DNA of 14,911 bases from positions 1 through 14,911 of the forward strand of contig WLIM01000009.1 in the NCBI GenBank assembly GCA_009702205.1, in the 5' to 3' direction. Origin of the DNA: Actinomycetota bacterium (GTDB lineage Bacteria; Actinomycetota; Actinomycetes; Nanopelagicales; Nanopelagicaceae). A model generated the notes under the pieces. That model did no database searches. It worked only from the letters and a program-made list of their open reading frames with translations, and was not told where the DNA came from. Shown piece by piece: positions 1-7,604 of this stretch. The position numbers and the translations under genes are program-made. Every line of letters starts with the position of its first letter. The first letter of the stretch is position 1.

Positions 1-34
1 GGCACTTCTGCCTTACACCTCAACAGCACGATAA
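1..34 (+). CDS. rpsR: 30S ribosomal protein bS18, C-terminal end (partial)
   Basis: The first bases read in frame as the last ten residues ALLPYTSTAR followed by TAA at 32-34. This is the usual C-terminus of actinobacterial bS18. The gene continues off the left edge. Its stop codon lies inside the Shine-Dalgarno sequence of rplI (AAGGAG, 33-38), so the two genes are tightly coupled, as in the common rpsF-ssb-rpsR-rplI cluster. Only the tail is visible; the call rests on that short motif plus its position before rplI. Confidence 0.85.
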   Translation, partial: ALLPYTSTAR

Positions 35-46
35 GGAGAATAGAAA

Positions 47-493
47 ATGAAACTTATTCTTACTCGTGAAGTATCAGGTCTAGGACAAGCTGGCGATGTT
101 GTAACCGTTAAAGATGGTTTTGCTCGCAATTACCTATTGCCTCGCGGCAATGCGATCGCTTGGAGCCTTGGTGGCGAAAAGCAGATTGAAGGAATTCGTC
201 GTGCTCGTAGCGCTCGTGAAATTCGCGACCTAGATCATGCAAAAGAAATCAAAGCAACACTTGAAAAGGCTGAGATTGTTATCAAGTCAAAAGCTGGAGC
301 AACCGGAGTTCTATTCGGTTCTGTTACAGACAAGGACATTGCTGCAGGCGTTAAGGCTGCTACAGGTCTAGATATCGATCGTCATCGCGTAAAGGTTGCT
401 GGACATATTAAAAAGCTTGGTAAGTACACCGCGAAGGTTTCACTTCAAGGTCAAGTATCTGCCAACGTCAACATCTCTGTTGTAGCTATTTAA
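47..493 (+). CDS. rplI: 50S ribosomal protein bL9
   Basis: bL9 of the large ribosomal subunit binds 23S rRNA near the base of the L1 stalk and projects a second domain along the ribosome surface. The 148-residue product has the family's usual length. Its N-terminal domain begins MKLILTREVSGLGQAGD and has the conserved stretch GFARNYLLPRG at about residues 24-34. A long basic helix follows (about 42-75), then the C-terminal domain. The ATG at 47 has a strong AAGGAG 8 bp upstream, and that site overlaps the rpsR stop codon. A strong intrinsic terminator directly downstream shows that the ribosomal operon ends here and that dnaB is transcribed separately. Confidence 0.97.
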   Translation: MKLILTREVSGLGQAGDVVTVKDGFARNYLLPRGNAIAWSLGGEKQIEGIRRARSAREIRDLDHAKEIKATLEKAEIVIKSKAGATGVLFGSVTDKDIAAGVKAATGLDIDRHRVKVAGHIKKLGKYTAKVSLQGQVSANVNISVVAI

Positions 494-506
494 TATCTCT
501 AAATTT

Positions 507-540
507 AAAAGGCCCACCTCGAAAGAGGCGGGCCTTTTTT
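507..540 (+). terminator. Rho-independent terminator after rplI
   Basis: Arms at 507-520 and 525-538 pair over 14 positions with a single A-C mismatch and close on a GAAA tetraloop (521-524). The 3' arm runs directly into a T tract ending at 540. It begins 13 bp after the rplI stop. It is the only convincing intrinsic terminator in the window, in contrast to the four convergent gene pairs, which have no room for one. Confidence 0.93.
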
Positions 541-590
541 AATTCTCAAATTTTAAAATTCTTAAATAGTGAGATAAAAATATAAATCTT
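541..590. other. AT-rich block between rplI and dnaB
   Basis: Only 7 of these 50 bases are G or C by direct count, much lower than the surrounding genes. It sits between the rplI terminator and a group of DnaA-box-like 9-mers. An easily melted block beside DnaA boxes resembles a DNA unwinding element, but the same composition could simply be terminator-distal spacer or promoter UP-type sequence. No ORF or hairpin of note was seen in it. Confidence 0.4.
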
Positions 591-695
591 TACCCACAGC
601 TTTCTGCCTATTTTTGAGCGTAGATGAGTGGTAACCCCAACACTTCTCCACCCTTTATGCACATCTTTTCCACCACTATCCTCAACTTCTCCACA
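590..695 (+). promoter_or_regulatory. Cluster of DnaA-box-like 9-mers upstream of dnaB
   Basis: Same-strand 9-mers resembling the DnaA box TTATCCACA lie at 590 (TTACCCACA), 644 (TTCTCCACC), 655 (TTATGCACA, fits the TTWTNCACA consensus), 666 (TTTTCCACC), 676 (CTATCCTCA, weak) and 687 (TTCTCCACA). The last five starts are spaced 11, 11, 10 and 11 bp, about one helical turn each, so all would face the same side of the DNA. Only one site is a full consensus match. The array could be a DnaA-controlled element of the dnaB promoter or an origin-like site. It could also be chance in a pyrimidine-rich strand. Neither dnaA nor dnaN is in the window. Confidence 0.45.
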
Positions 696-792
696 TGCTC
701 ACACACATCGATTTCAAGGGATCTAACACCTCTCACCCCTATCTCATTAAATTACGCACGTTAGAGAAATATTTTCACTGTCAGTGGTCGTT

Positions 793-798
793 GGGAGG
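793..798 (+). promoter_or_regulatory. Ribosome binding site that favours the second dnaB ATG
   Basis: GGGAGG ends 2 bp before the ATG at 801 but 8 bp before the in-frame ATG at 807. The spacing fits normal initiation only at 807. Confidence 0.75.
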
Positions 799-806
799 CT
801 ATGTCT

Positions 807-2231
807 ATGAGCATCGCAGAACTCCCCAACCGTGGAAATAACAACTCCAATCTCTCCAGCAATCGTTCACCTGCAAATATTGAATTCGAACGCACACCAC
901 CACAAGATTTAATTGCAGAGCAAGGCGTGCTTGGTGGCATGTTGCTGAGTAAAGAATCAATTGCAGATGTAGTCGAAATTATTCGCGAACGAGATTTCTA
1001 CAGACCAGCACACGAACTTATTTACGACGCAATTTTAGATTTGTATGGTCGCGGCGAACCTGCCGATCCAGTAACTGTTGCGGCTGAATTAACAAAGCGT
1101 GGCGACATCGCTCGTGCCGGTGGCGCACCATATCTACACACACTAATTAACTCAGTTCCAACCGCAGCTAACGCTGGCTATTACGCAAAGATTGTTCGCG
1201 ACCATGCAATCATGCGTCGACTTGTTGAAGCCGGAACCAAGATTGTTCAACTCGGATATTCCGGTGAAGGCGAAGTTGATGATGCAGTTGATCAAGCATC
1301 TGCAGAAATTTTCCAAGTAACTGAACATCGCACCACAGAGGATTACATTCAATTATCAGAACTTCTTCCAGCAGCGCTAGATGAGATTGAAGCAATTTCT
1401 AATGGTGTTAAAGGCGAAGGTGTAAAAACTGGATTTAAAGATCTCGATACTTTGACTAATGGTCTACATCCAGGAAACATGATTGTTCTAGCTGCGCGTC
1501 CTGCAGTTGGTAAATCAACACTTGGTTTGGATATCGCGCGTCACGCTTCAATTCATAATGGCGATCCTTCAGTTATCTTCTCGCTTGAAATGAGCCGCTC
1601 TGAAATCACAATGCGTATGCTCTCTGCGGAAGCTCGCGTTGCGCTAAACAACATTCGATCTGGCGCACTTACAGATGAAGAGTGGGGCCGCTTGGCAAAG
1701 CGCATGGGCGAAATTTCACAAGCTCCATTGTTTATTGACGATTCACCAAACCTCTCACTTATGGAAATTCGTGCGAAGGCACGTCGCTTAAAGCAGCGCC
1801 ATGGTTTGAAGTTAATTGTTATCGACTACTTGCAGTTGATGACGGCAGGCAAACGCGTTGAAAGCCGCCAACAAGAAGTTTCCGAGTTCTCTAGAAATCT
1901 TAAATTATTAGCAAAAGAGTTAGACGTTCCAGTAATTGCGATTTCACAGTTGAACCGTTCACCAGAACAGCGCGCAGATAAGAAGCCAATGCTCTCTGAC
2001 CTTCGTGAATCTGGTTCTATTGAACAAGATGCTGACGTTGTAATTCTTCTGCATCGCGATGATATGTACGACGGCGCAAATAGATCTGGCGAAGCTGATT
2101 TAATTATTGCTAAGCACCGTAATGGACCTACTCGAACAATTACCGTAAGCGCACAATTACACTTTGCAAGATTTAGCGATATGGCACCAAGCTATTCTCA
2201 GAACGCCGAAAACTTCGTTAAAGATAATTAA
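807..2231 (+). CDS. dnaB: Replicative DNA helicase DnaB
   Basis: DnaB is the hexameric 5'-3' helicase that unwinds the fork and recruits primase. The start at 807 (474 residues) is preferred over 801 because of the Shine-Dalgarno spacing. An Asn/Ser-rich tail of about 28 residues precedes the N-terminal collar domain (about 30-130). The RecA-like motor domain has Walker A AARPAVGKST (229-238), motif H1a SLEMS, Walker B LIVIDYLQLM (about 336-345), motif H3 with QLNRSPEQR, and the late arginine region HRNGPTRT. Length and an uninterrupted P-loop show that there is no intein, unlike some mycobacterial dnaB genes. The gene is monocistronic, separated from rplI by a terminator. Its TAA overlaps the stop of the convergent carbonic anhydrase gene in TTAA (2228-2231). 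Confidence 0.97.
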   Translation: MSIAELPNRGNNNSNLSSNRSPANIEFERTPPQDLIAEQGVLGGMLLSKESIADVVEIIRERDFYRPAHELIYDAILDLYGRGEPADPVTVAAELTKRGDIARAGGAPYLHTLINSVPTAANAGYYAKIVRDHAIMRRLVEAGTKIVQLGYSGEGEVDDAVDQASAEIFQVTEHRTTEDYIQLSELLPAALDEIEAISNGVKGEGVKTGFKDLDTLTNGLHPGNMIVLAARPAVGKSTLGLDIARHASIHNGDPSVIFSLEMSRSEITMRMLSAEARVALNNIRSGALTDEEWGRLAKRMGEISQAPLFIDDSPNLSLMEIRAKARRLKQRHGLKLIVIDYLQLMTAGKRVESRQQEVSEFSRNLKLLAKELDVPVIAISQLNRSPEQRADKKPMLSDLRESGSIEQDADVVILLHRDDMYDGANRSGEADLIIAKHRNGPTRTITVSAQLHFARFSDMAPSYSQNAENFVKDN

Positions 2232-2722
2232 ATAACTGGCGAAAGTTTTCCAGTTTCGACGCTAAAGATTGCGCCCATTACTTTGATGTTCTTTGCGAGC
2301 AATGGATAACTTTCAATTCTTTGGATATCAGTCACTAACGCCTTCATCTGATCTTTAACAGTGCGAATTTCGATTCCACGAGTATCTACTCCAGATTTTT
2401 CTAGAATCGCGGCATGAATTTCATGTTCCTCGCCGCTCGCCATTCGACAATCTGTATGTGGCATTACAAGAACGCGATTTACTCCAAGTAGATGTGTAGC
2501 CAAAACTAAAGTACGAAGTACGTCCTCGGTTACGCGCGCACCGGCGTTACGTAAAATCTTGGCATCACCTGCCTCCATTCCAACAATGTGAAGTGGATCG
2601 ATACGTGAATCCATACAGGTAACGATTGCTAGACCCTTAAGTGCTTGCCCACTTAGACCTTGGGATTTAAAAGTGCTGGCATATTCTTTATTAGCACCAA
2701 GGAGATCTGCGAAATTTTCCAT
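2228..2722 (-). CDS. Short beta-class carbonic anhydrase
   Basis: Beta-carbonic anhydrases interconvert CO2 and bicarbonate with a zinc ion. The 164-residue protein has the zinc and catalytic pattern CMDSR (C36, D38, R40) and PHTDC (H89, C92). Its length and layout match the short actinobacterial type, such as Mycobacterium tuberculosis Rv1284. The C-terminal ETGKL segment also fits. No signal peptide is visible, so it is probably cytosolic and supplies bicarbonate for carboxylation reactions. The ATG lies 14 bp after the stop of the EamA gene with only a weak ribosome binding site, so it is most likely the last gene of the fadE-eamA-can transcript. Its stop overlaps that of dnaB, leaving no space for a terminator. 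Confidence 0.92.
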   Translation of the reverse strand: MENFADLLGANKEYASTFKSQGLSGQALKGLAIVTCMDSRIDPLHIVGMEAGDAKILRNAGARVTEDVLRTLVLATHLLGVNRVLVMPHTDCRMASGEEHEIHAAILEKSGVDTRGIEIRTVKDQMKALVTDIQRIESYPLLAKNIKVMGAIFSVETGKLSPVI

Positions 2723-2736
2723 GTGAGAAATTTACC

Positions 2737-3654
2737 CTAAATGCTAGTTCTTGCGCGGTTCGCTAAATAGATGCCGATAAGTACGACTACAGCGCCAATA
2801 GTTTGAACGAGATTCAACTTCTCAAATAAGAATATCCAAGCGAAGATTCCACCAAAGACCGGCTCGAGCATTCCAATCGCGCTAGAAGTTGCGGCGCTTA
2901 AGCCACGAAGGCCATTTAAAACTAAGAAGTATGGAATTGCGGTTCCGAATAGAACTACCCATAAAACCAGATAGAAAGTCGGAGTTGTTGATCCTTCAAG
3001 TCGGCCAGTTAAATTAACAGTGTCACCAAGCTTTGCAAACGGGAAGTTCCACCATGGCAAAATAATTGCAAAGAAGAGTGAGGAAATTCCAAGACCCCAA
3101 GCCATTGTTGCTTCACTTGATTTAGTACCAACTAATTTCTCACCAACAAGGAAATATACCGCCAAGGCCAGCGCATCTAGAAGCGCAAAAATTATTCCAA
3201 GGCCATCGAGAGTAAGCCCGCGCCAAACTTGAGCTATTAGTAGCAGACCAGTTAGACCAACTACTAAACCCCACCACATAAGGGGGGATACCGCTTTCTT
3301 TTGAATGAAGCGCATCCAAAGTGCAATCCAAATTGGTGCCGTAAATTCAATGATTAAGGCGATTCCAACATTTAAGCGCAGAATTGCGATGAAGTAGAAA
3401 ACATTTACTGCGGCAAAACCAAAAACTCCAAAAACAATAAGTATTGGAAGTTCTTTCAATTCAATACGAAGAGATTTCTTGTTCTTGAAAAATACATAGG
3501 TAAAGAGAATTAAGAAAGCGCCTAGAGTTCTAATTTGAGTTAAGCGCCAAGCAGATAAACCGCTCTCCATAGCTAATTTCGCAGGGATACTGCTTGCAGC
3601 GAAGAAGATAGAGCCAAGGACTAAATAGGCCTCATGTCGTAAATTCTTAAGCAC
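2737..3654 (-). CDS. EamA-family (drug/metabolite transporter superfamily) permease
   Basis: This inner-membrane protein of 305 residues shows about ten hydrophobic helices in two repeated halves (about 10-140 and 150-300), the usual EamA (RhaT/YdcZ-type) architecture. Family members export or exchange amino acids, nucleosides, or sugars; the substrate here cannot be read from sequence. Recognisable features are the Pro/Ala-rich first helix with SSIPAKLAMESGL and the second-half segment LEPVFGGIFAWIFLFEKL, typical of EamA repeats. The only suitable start is GTG at 3654, 15 bp downstream of the acyl-CoA dehydrogenase stop and without a clear Shine-Dalgarno sequence. This suggests translation as part of the same operon, with carbonic anhydrase next. 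Confidence 0.88.
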   Translation of the reverse strand: MLKNLRHEAYLVLGSIFFAASSIPAKLAMESGLSAWRLTQIRTLGAFLILFTYVFFKNKKSLRIELKELPILIVFGVFGFAAVNVFYFIAILRLNVGIALIIEFTAPIWIALWMRFIQKKAVSPLMWWGLVVGLTGLLLIAQVWRGLTLDGLGIIFALLDALALAVYFLVGEKLVGTKSSEATMAWGLGISSLFFAIILPWWNFPFAKLGDTVNLTGRLEGSTTPTFYLVLWVVLFGTAIPYFLVLNGLRGLSAATSSAIGMLEPVFGGIFAWIFLFEKLNLVQTIGAVVVLIGIYLANRARTSI

Positions 3655-3669
3655 GGTGGATTCTAGCGG

Positions 3670-5493
3670 TTAAAAAGCGCTTTCAGGTATCTCCATCAGA
3701 TCGCCGGATTCACTCAAAACTATTTTTAATTCAGCTTTGATATGAGGCAGAACAGTTCTTACGAAGAATTTTGCAGAAGCAATCTTGCCTTCATAGAAAT
3801 CCGCATCGCGGCCAGGGTTTGAAGATTTAGCAATTGCAATTTCTGCTTGACGCAACAACAACCAAGCAATAATTACTTCACCAACAGACATAAGAAGGCG
3901 AGTTGTATTTAACCCAGCTTTATAAATCTTTTCGGCGTTCTCTTGTGATTCCATCGCAAAGCCAACAAGAGTCCCAGTCATTGCATTTAAATCTTCAAGA
4001 GTTTTTGCAAGTGCAATCTTTTCTTCTGCAAGTTCACCGCCTGATGCAGCAAAGGCTGCAATCTCTTTTCCTAACAGTCCAAGAGCCCGGCCGCCATCTT
4101 TAATGATTTTGCGGAAGAAGAAATCCAAACCTTGAATTGCAGTCGTTCCTTCATACAACGTATCAATTTTGGCGTCGCGAACATATTGTTCTAGCGGCCA
4201 ATCTTGCGTAAATCCAGATCCACCAAATGTTTGTAGCGATTCGGTTCCAAGTAGAACCCATGATTTTTCACTGCCATAGCCTTTAACAATAGGCAGCAAT
4301 AAATCATTTAGCGCTTCCATGTCAGCCACTTTGTCAGCATCGTTAGCTGCTTTAGCAAGCATGATTTCATCTTGAATTGACGCGGTGTAAAGAATTAGCG
4401 CGCGCATGCCCTCGGAATATGATTTTTGAACCATGAGCGAGCGACGAACATCTGGGTGATTAATAATCGTTACACGTGGGCTGGCCTTATCTGCCGCCTT
4501 AGTTAAATCCGGGCCTTGTACGCGCACTTTGGCATAAGCCAGTGCTTGTTGATAGCCGGCGCTTAGTGTTGCAATTGCTTTTGTTCCAACCATCATTCGT
4601 GCGAATTCAATTACTTTAAACATTTGAGCAATTCCTTGATGGACATCACCAAGCAAATAACCAACTGCAGGTTCCTTCTCTCCTAAGTTCATTTCACAAG
4701 TTGCTGAAACATTTAAGCCCATCTTGTGTTCAACGTTGGTTACATAGACTCCATTACGTTTTCCAAGGGCTCCAGTTTCAAAATCAAACATAAACTTTGG
4801 AACTAAGAACAGGCTAAGACCTTTAGTACCAGGACCTGCACCTTCTGGTCTTGCTAAAACATAATGAATAATATTTGGATTCAAATCTGAATCGCCAGAT
4901 GTAATAAATCGCTTTGTTCCAGTGATGTGCCAAGTTCCATCACTTTGTTGAACTGCTTTTGATCTTCCAGCACCAACATCACTGCCGGCATCTGGCTCGG
5001 TAAGTTGCATGGTTGCGCCCCAGTCGTTATCAACCATGTGCTGTGCCATCTTTTTCTGATTATCGTTACCAAGTGCATAAGCAACATGTGCGAATGCAGT
5101 ACCTGATGCATAAATATGAATAGATGGATTTGAACCAAGAACCATTTCAGCAATTGCCCAACGAACTGATGCTGGAATTAACGTCCCACCAATTTCAACT
5201 GGTGCATCAATGCGCCACCACTCGTTATCCATGTAAGTGCGGTATGACTTCTTAAAACTTTCAGGCAATTTAATATCGCCTGTCTCTTTATTGAATTGAA
5301 CTCCGAGTCGATCACTTTCAATAAGTGAATCGCCAAGATCGTTTTCAGCTAAACGTTTAATTTCTTCCAACATCCCCATCGCAGTCTCGCGGTCGATGTC
5401 TTTAAAAAGAGATTTGCCTAAAATATCCTCGCGCTTAAGGAGATCGAAGAGGCAGAATTCGATATCACGCAGGTTTGCGGTGTAGTGGCTCAT
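3670..5493 (-). CDS. fadE5: FadE5-like acyl-CoA dehydrogenase
   Basis: FAD-dependent alpha,beta-dehydrogenation of acyl-CoA is the first step of fatty-acid beta-oxidation. At 607 residues this is the long type with a C-terminal extension. It closely resembles mycobacterial FadE5 along its length: the MSHY start, LPESFKKS near 76-83, TEPDAGSDVG (165-174), KRFITSGDSD, EHKMGLNVSATCE, RMMVGTKAIATLS, and LYEGTTAIQ with the predicted catalytic base Glu448. FadE5 has broad chain-length specificity; the substrate here is inferred. It is the first gene of an apparent operon with the EamA transporter and carbonic anhydrase. No Shine-Dalgarno sequence precedes the ATG, but a weak -10-like hexamer lies 6 bp upstream, so the mRNA may be leaderless. 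The symbol is by similarity to the family, not a proven ortholog. Confidence 0.93.
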   Translation of the reverse strand: MSHYTANLRDIEFCLFDLLKREDILGKSLFKDIDRETAMGMLEEIKRLAENDLGDSLIESDRLGVQFNKETGDIKLPESFKKSYRTYMDNEWWRIDAPVEIGGTLIPASVRWAIAEMVLGSNPSIHIYASGTAFAHVAYALGNDNQKKMAQHMVDNDWGATMQLTEPDAGSDVGAGRSKAVQQSDGTWHITGTKRFITSGDSDLNPNIIHYVLARPEGAGPGTKGLSLFLVPKFMFDFETGALGKRNGVYVTNVEHKMGLNVSATCEMNLGEKEPAVGYLLGDVHQGIAQMFKVIEFARMMVGTKAIATLSAGYQQALAYAKVRVQGPDLTKAADKASPRVTIINHPDVRRSLMVQKSYSEGMRALILYTASIQDEIMLAKAANDADKVADMEALNDLLLPIVKGYGSEKSWVLLGTESLQTFGGSGFTQDWPLEQYVRDAKIDTLYEGTTAIQGLDFFFRKIIKDGGRALGLLGKEIAAFAASGGELAEEKIALAKTLEDLNAMTGTLVGFAMESQENAEKIYKAGLNTTRLLMSVGEVIIAWLLLRQAEIAIAKSSNPGRDADFYEGKIASAKFFVRTVLPHIKAELKIVLSESGDLMEIPESAF

Positions 5494-5499
5494 GGCACA

Positions 5500-5505
5500 A
5501 TAATG
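5500..5505 (-). promoter_or_regulatory. Possible -10 element for leaderless fadE5-like transcript
   Basis: Read on the minus strand the hexamer is CATTAT, followed by 6 bp and the ATG at 5493. It lacks the initial T of the TAnnnT pattern, and an alternative TAGCAT ends 9 bp before the ATG. No Shine-Dalgarno sequence is present. Confidence 0.35.
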
Positions 5506-5543
5506 CTACCCGCCAGTAACTTAATCAAGCGTCGCTGAAGATA

Positions 5544-5549
5544 TAGGGT
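5544..5549 (+). promoter_or_regulatory. Putative -10 element for leaderless dcd mRNA
   Basis: TAGGGT (TAnnnT) is followed by exactly 6 bp and the GTG start of dcd at 5556, so transcription would begin at or next to the start codon. No Shine-Dalgarno sequence is present in the 62 bp between the divergent starts. Confidence 0.6.
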
Positions 5550-5555
5550 CTGTGC

Positions 5556-6134
5556 GTGCTACTAAGTGACCGCGATATAAAGGCCGAAATCAGCGCTGGC
5601 CGCGTAAAGGTTGAACCTTTCGATGGTGCAATGATTCAACCGTCGAGCGTTGACGTTCGACTCGATCGATTCTTTCGAGTATTCGAAAATCATAAATATT
5701 CAGTTATCGATCCATCAATCGAGCAAGCAGATTTAACTCGCGAAGTTGCAGTTGAAGGCAATGAAGAATTTATTCTCCACCCAGGTGAATTCGTTTTAGC
5801 AAGCACATACGAAGTAATCACACTTCCAGATGACATTGCTGGTCGCCTTGAAGGCAAATCCTCACTCGGGCGCCTCGGACTACTCACTCACTCAACTGCA
5901 GGTTTTATTGATCCAGGTTTCTCTGGACATATAACTTTAGAACTTTCGAATGTAGCTAATCTTCCAGTGAAATTATTTCCAGGAATGAAAATTGGCCAAC
6001 TCTGCCTAATTAAATTATCTTCACCAGCAGAAAATCCATATGGTTCTGCCCTTTATGGATCTAGATACCAAGGACAACGCGGACCAACCGCAAGTAAGTC
6101 TTGGTTAAATTTTCATCAATCAAAAATTAACTAG
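5556..6134 (+). CDS. dcd: dCTP deaminase, probably bifunctional (dCTP deaminase/dUTPase)
   Basis: The enzyme deaminates dCTP; the bifunctional actinobacterial type also releases pyrophosphate to give dUMP for thymidylate synthesis. The 192-residue sequence is very close to the M. tuberculosis enzyme: MLLSDRDI start, IQPSSVDVRLD, HPGEFVLAST, GRLEGKSSLGRLGLLTHSTA, FIDPGFSGHITLELSN with the general base Glu129, and YQGQRGPT near the C-terminus. The bifunctional assignment rests on that similarity. The start is GTG, chosen because the family begins MLLSDRD. It probably has a leaderless transcript. The TAG stop overlaps that of the convergent histidine kinase in CTAG (6131-6134). Confidence 0.96.
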   Translation: MLLSDRDIKAEISAGRVKVEPFDGAMIQPSSVDVRLDRFFRVFENHKYSVIDPSIEQADLTREVAVEGNEEFILHPGEFVLASTYEVITLPDDIAGRLEGKSSLGRLGLLTHSTAGFIDPGFSGHITLELSNVANLPVKLFPGMKIGQLCLIKLSSPAENPYGSALYGSRYQGQRGPTASKSWLNFHQSKIN

Positions 6135-7585
6135 TCACCTTTTAGCGGGAAGTGCAAAGTAAATTTTGCACCGTGGTTAATTTCTGAATAAACGCTCACA
6201 CTTCCTTCATGAGCTTTCATGATCGCATCAACAATTGCTAAACCAAGTCCGCTGCCTTCGCCACTAATGCGCGCACGTGATGGATCTGCACGGAAGAATC
6301 TTTCAAAAATTCTAGTTTGATCTTCTTGTGATAAGCCAGGACCGTTATCACTAACACTAATTTGTACTTCCGATTCGCTTTGTAAAACTTCAACTTCAAT
6401 TTTGGTTCCAGAAGGTGTGTGAGTTCTGGCATTTGCAAGTAAGTTCGAAACTGCCTGATGGATGCGCATGGAATCACCAAGAACAAAGACCTCATCGCTA
6501 TTTGTTTTTAGTGTTATTTCGTGGCTTGGACCAGAGGCTTTAGCTGAAGCGATTGCTTCATTTACTAAATGGTTTATATCAACTGGATCGATTGTTAATT
6601 CTCGTGATTGATCCAGGCGAGCTAAAAGTAATAAATCTTCAACTAGCGAGCTCATGCGAATTGATTCTTTCTCAATTCTAGAAATTAGCTCTTTTGTCTT
6701 ATCTTCACCACTCACTGCGCCTTGGCGATGTAATTCAGCGAATCCACGAATCGCAGTTAGTGGAGTGCGAAGTTCGTGACTTGCATCGGCAACAAAGCGG
6801 CGTAACTTATCTTCAGATTCAGTTCGAGCTGCAAAAGATTCTTCAATTCGCGAAAGCATCGTATTGAGCGAACCGGTTAATCTTCCGACCTCGGTCTTTG
6901 GATTAATTTCTGGCAGACGCGCAGATAGATCACCTTCAGCAATAGCCGCAGCGGTTTCTTCAATTTTATTTAGCGGTTTCAAACTCAACTTAATGAGAGA
7001 CCTAGCAACAACTCCGATTGCAATTAAAACAATCAAGCTAATTAAAAAGAATATTCCAGAAAGACCCCGCAAAGTTCGATCCACGCTATCTAGCGCAACT
7101 GAAATTACTACCGTTCCAACACCCGATGGAAGTATTCGTGCAATTGCCCGAATATCAGGTTGGCCATCGGCGCCAGGAATTGTGAATGGTCTGCCTTTAT
7201 GTATAACAACTTCAGCCGGTGTTAATTTGTGAAACTCTTTAATATCAATTGAGTTAGCAAATTGCCCACCTACTTGACCAACAACGTTGCCTTCTAAATC
7301 TAGAAGAGTTACTGCAGTTGTGGTTGGAACTCCACCGAGTGGGCGAAGTGGGCGAAAATTATTCTTATCTTCAGATTCGGCTTCCGAAGCAATACCTGCG
7401 CGATCTAAGCGCAATAGCGATGTTTGAACTACTTCATCAAGCTGTCTATCTGCTTGGGAAATCAGGAATGAACGGAGCGAATTAGTTGCAGCAAAATCTG
7501 ATGCGGCAATTGCAATTGTTGCGAGCGCCAGGGTTGCCAAAATTAGTCGATTGCGAAGCGACCACTTTGAAAGCCCATATTTCAT
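6131..7585 (-). CDS. Membrane sensor histidine kinase of a PhoPR/TcrXY-type two-component system
   Basis: This 484-residue kinase has transmembrane helix 1 (about 12-34), an extracytoplasmic sensor region (about 35-172), helix 2 (about 174-195) and a HAMP linker (about 196-250). The HisKA box is FVADASHELRTPL, with phosphoacceptor His270. The HATPase domain shows N-box NLLANARTHTP (381-391), G1 DNGPG (413-417) and G2 GEGSGLGL (442-449). The sensor region is about 140 residues with no domain I recognise, so the stimulus is unknown. The ATG lies 19 bp after the response regulator stop, with only a weak ribosome binding site, and is presumably co-transcribed with it. The stop overlaps that of dcd within CTAG. 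Confidence 0.95.
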   Translation of the reverse strand: MKYGLSKWSLRNRLILATLALATIAIAASDFAATNSLRSFLISQADRQLDEVVQTSLLRLDRAGIASEAESEDKNNFRPLRPLGGVPTTTAVTLLDLEGNVVGQVGGQFANSIDIKEFHKLTPAEVVIHKGRPFTIPGADGQPDIRAIARILPSGVGTVVISVALDSVDRTLRGLSGIFFLISLIVLIAIGVVARSLIKLSLKPLNKIEETAAAIAEGDLSARLPEINPKTEVGRLTGSLNTMLSRIEESFAARTESEDKLRRFVADASHELRTPLTAIRGFAELHRQGAVSGEDKTKELISRIEKESIRMSSLVEDLLLLARLDQSRELTIDPVDINHLVNEAIASAKASGPSHEITLKTNSDEVFVLGDSMRIHQAVSNLLANARTHTPSGTKIEVEVLQSESEVQISVSDNGPGLSQEDQTRIFERFFRADPSRARISGEGSGLGLAIVDAIMKAHEGSVSVYSEINHGAKFTLHFPLKGD

Positions 7586-7604
7586 TCTAAAAGTTTACTT
7601 CGTT

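Noticed and set aside
776..786. CACTG-T-CAGTG dyad before the dnaB ribosome binding site
   Set aside because: Arms of 5 bp with a 1-bp spacer are too short to be distinguished from chance and cannot form a normal RNA hairpin.
541..800. Main chromosomal origin (oriC)
   Set aside because: The AT-rich block and boxes are suggestive, but dnaA, dnaN and rpmH are absent, only one box is a full match, and actinobacterial oriC is normally beside dnaA. Reported only as a DnaA-box-like array.
1491..1520. Intein in the DnaB P-loop
   Set aside because: The Walker A region is continuous and protein length is normal.
4881..5153. 90-codon open frame on the minus strand inside the acyl-CoA dehydrogenase
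   Set aside because: It lies in another frame of a clear gene and has no recognisable domain. Other antisense or shifted frames (e.g. 3020-3232, 6864-7232, 14239-14550) were rejected for the same reason.
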